A stretch of 43,576 nucleotides of DNA, taken from NCBI RefSeq assembly GCF_016278775.1, contig NZ_JADQBF010000078.1:1-43576 (forward strand), in the 5' to 3' direction. Below, piece by piece: positions 43,190-43,576 of this stretch (the stretch's first letter is position 1; every line of letters starts with the position of its first letter). Made by a program: the position numbers and the translations under genes. The stretch is from Demequina sp. GTDB taxonomy: Bacteria; Actinomycetota; Actinomycetes; Actinomycetales; Demequinaceae. The notes beneath the pieces are model-generated. The model saw only the letters and a list, made by a program, of their open reading frames with translations. It was not told the origin of the DNA and made no database searches.

Positions 43190-43372
43190 ATGATTGCTCG
43201 TTGGACAAGACGCCTCGGCTCACGCAACGACGACGGTATGGCCACGGTCGAATACGCGCTCGTCACCGTGGCGGCGGCAGCCTTCGCCGCAGTACTCATC
43301 GCCATCATCAAGTCGCCAGAGGTGCGATCAGCTTTGGCGTCGTTGGTGAGTGGCGCCCTCGGAGCCGGGTGA
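43190..43372 (+). CDS. DUF4244 / Flp-type pilin-like protein
   Basis: A 60-residue protein after a strong AAGGAAGGGAAC ribosome site. A basic leader (MIARWTRRLGSRNDD) precedes G-MATVEYAL and one hydrophobic helix, the pattern of Flp pilins in which a TadV-type prepilin peptidase cuts before the helix and a Glu lies five residues in. A short Ser/Gly tail follows. It is the candidate pilus subunit of the tad locus. An ATG at 43100 in frame would add 30 unlikely residues. Confidence 0.87.
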   Translation: MIARWTRRLGSRNDDGMATVEYALVTVAAAAFAAVLIAIIKSPEVRSALASLVSGALGAG

Positions 43373-43376
43373 CTCT

Positions 43377-43576
43377 GTGAGGCACCTGGCGGCGCACGGG
43401 CGCGAGGCGGAGCGCGGCTCCGTCACCGTCGAGTTTGCGCTAGGCCTGCCAAGCGTGGTGCTGGTGGTGGCCCTGGCGCTCAGCGCTATGGCGTGGTCGC
43501 TTGAGGTGCAGGCGGCGCAGCGCGGCGCGGGCGAGGCCGCGCGAGCGGCGATCGTGCTGACCGATGCGGGCGCGCC
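43377..43576 (+). CDS. TadE-like pseudopilin (3' end outside window)
   Basis: The frame is open from GTG 43377 to the right edge, so only about 66 residues are visible. After a polar leader (HLAAHGREAE) comes RGSVTVEFALGLPSVVLVVA, the TadE/TadG-like cleavage and helix signature with the conserved Glu, then SLEVQAAQRGAGEAARAAIV. TadE-like proteins are minor pilins or assembly factors. It lies 4 bases after the pilin stop, in the same operon. The start could be elsewhere because no ribosome site is visible. Confidence 0.8.
   Translation, partial: MRHLAAHGREAERGSVTVEFALGLPSVVLVVALALSAMAWSLEVQAAQRGAGEAARAAIVLTDAGA

Overview
This is a high-GC, densely coding actinobacterial chromosome segment. 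GTG starts, frequent ATGA overlaps, apparent leaderless starts (TAnnnT about 6-7 bases before the start codon), an LAFTG sorting signal, a DUF4244/Flp pilin locus and SigE-type ECF sigma factors all fit the Actinomycetota, most likely a Micrococcales genus such as Demequina or Cellulomonas. That placement is inferred from gene content, not from a marker gene. I see no rRNA, tRNA, CRISPR array, transposase or phage gene.

Layout. 1-4058: end of a VanZ-like gene, a small polar protein, and two azlC/azlD amino-acid exporter pairs on the minus strand separated by a lipoprotein gene. 4302-5366: msrB and an unrecognised partner gene. 5572-8996: a MutT1-type Nudix/phosphohistidine-phosphatase protein coupled to polyphosphate kinase. 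9143-12200: a GbsR/MarR regulator with a two-gene ABC-2 exporter and a palindromic operator touching the regulator's start codon. 12266-15019: a membrane-anchored protein, a PAP2 phosphatase and a mercuric-reductase-like flavoprotein. 15246-20800: a complete dpp-type peptide importer (binding lipoprotein, two permeases, one fused double ATPase). 20945-26836: a giant secreted, sortase-anchored repeat protein split by one in-frame TGA. 26972-31245: a membrane-anchored two-module protein, acetyl-CoA synthetase (leaderless promoter) and an APC amino-acid permease.

31333-40965 is the most unusual part. It carries two clear SigE-type ECF sigma genes and one very degenerate sigma-like gene. Each is translationally coupled or directly adjacent to one or two genes for proteins with a short cytoplasmic tail, one membrane helix and a large outside domain. 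Three of the four outside domains share a module ending in DVTLVSEP; the fourth is a thioredoxin-fold DsbA-like domain with a CPAC motif. Two small paralogous proteins flank an acyltransferase inside this region. The likely role is envelope sensing, with the tails acting as anti-sigma or signalling elements; this is inference.

40984-43576 starts a Tad/Flp pilus locus (TadA ATPase, two TadB/C-like proteins, a DUF4244 pilin, a TadE-like protein cut by the window edge).

The backbone dpp operon - acs - HAD phosphatase - tad resembles the Mycobacterium tuberculosis Rv3654c-Rv3667 neighbourhood. The giant surface protein and the sigma cassettes would then be lineage-specific additions between conserved genes.
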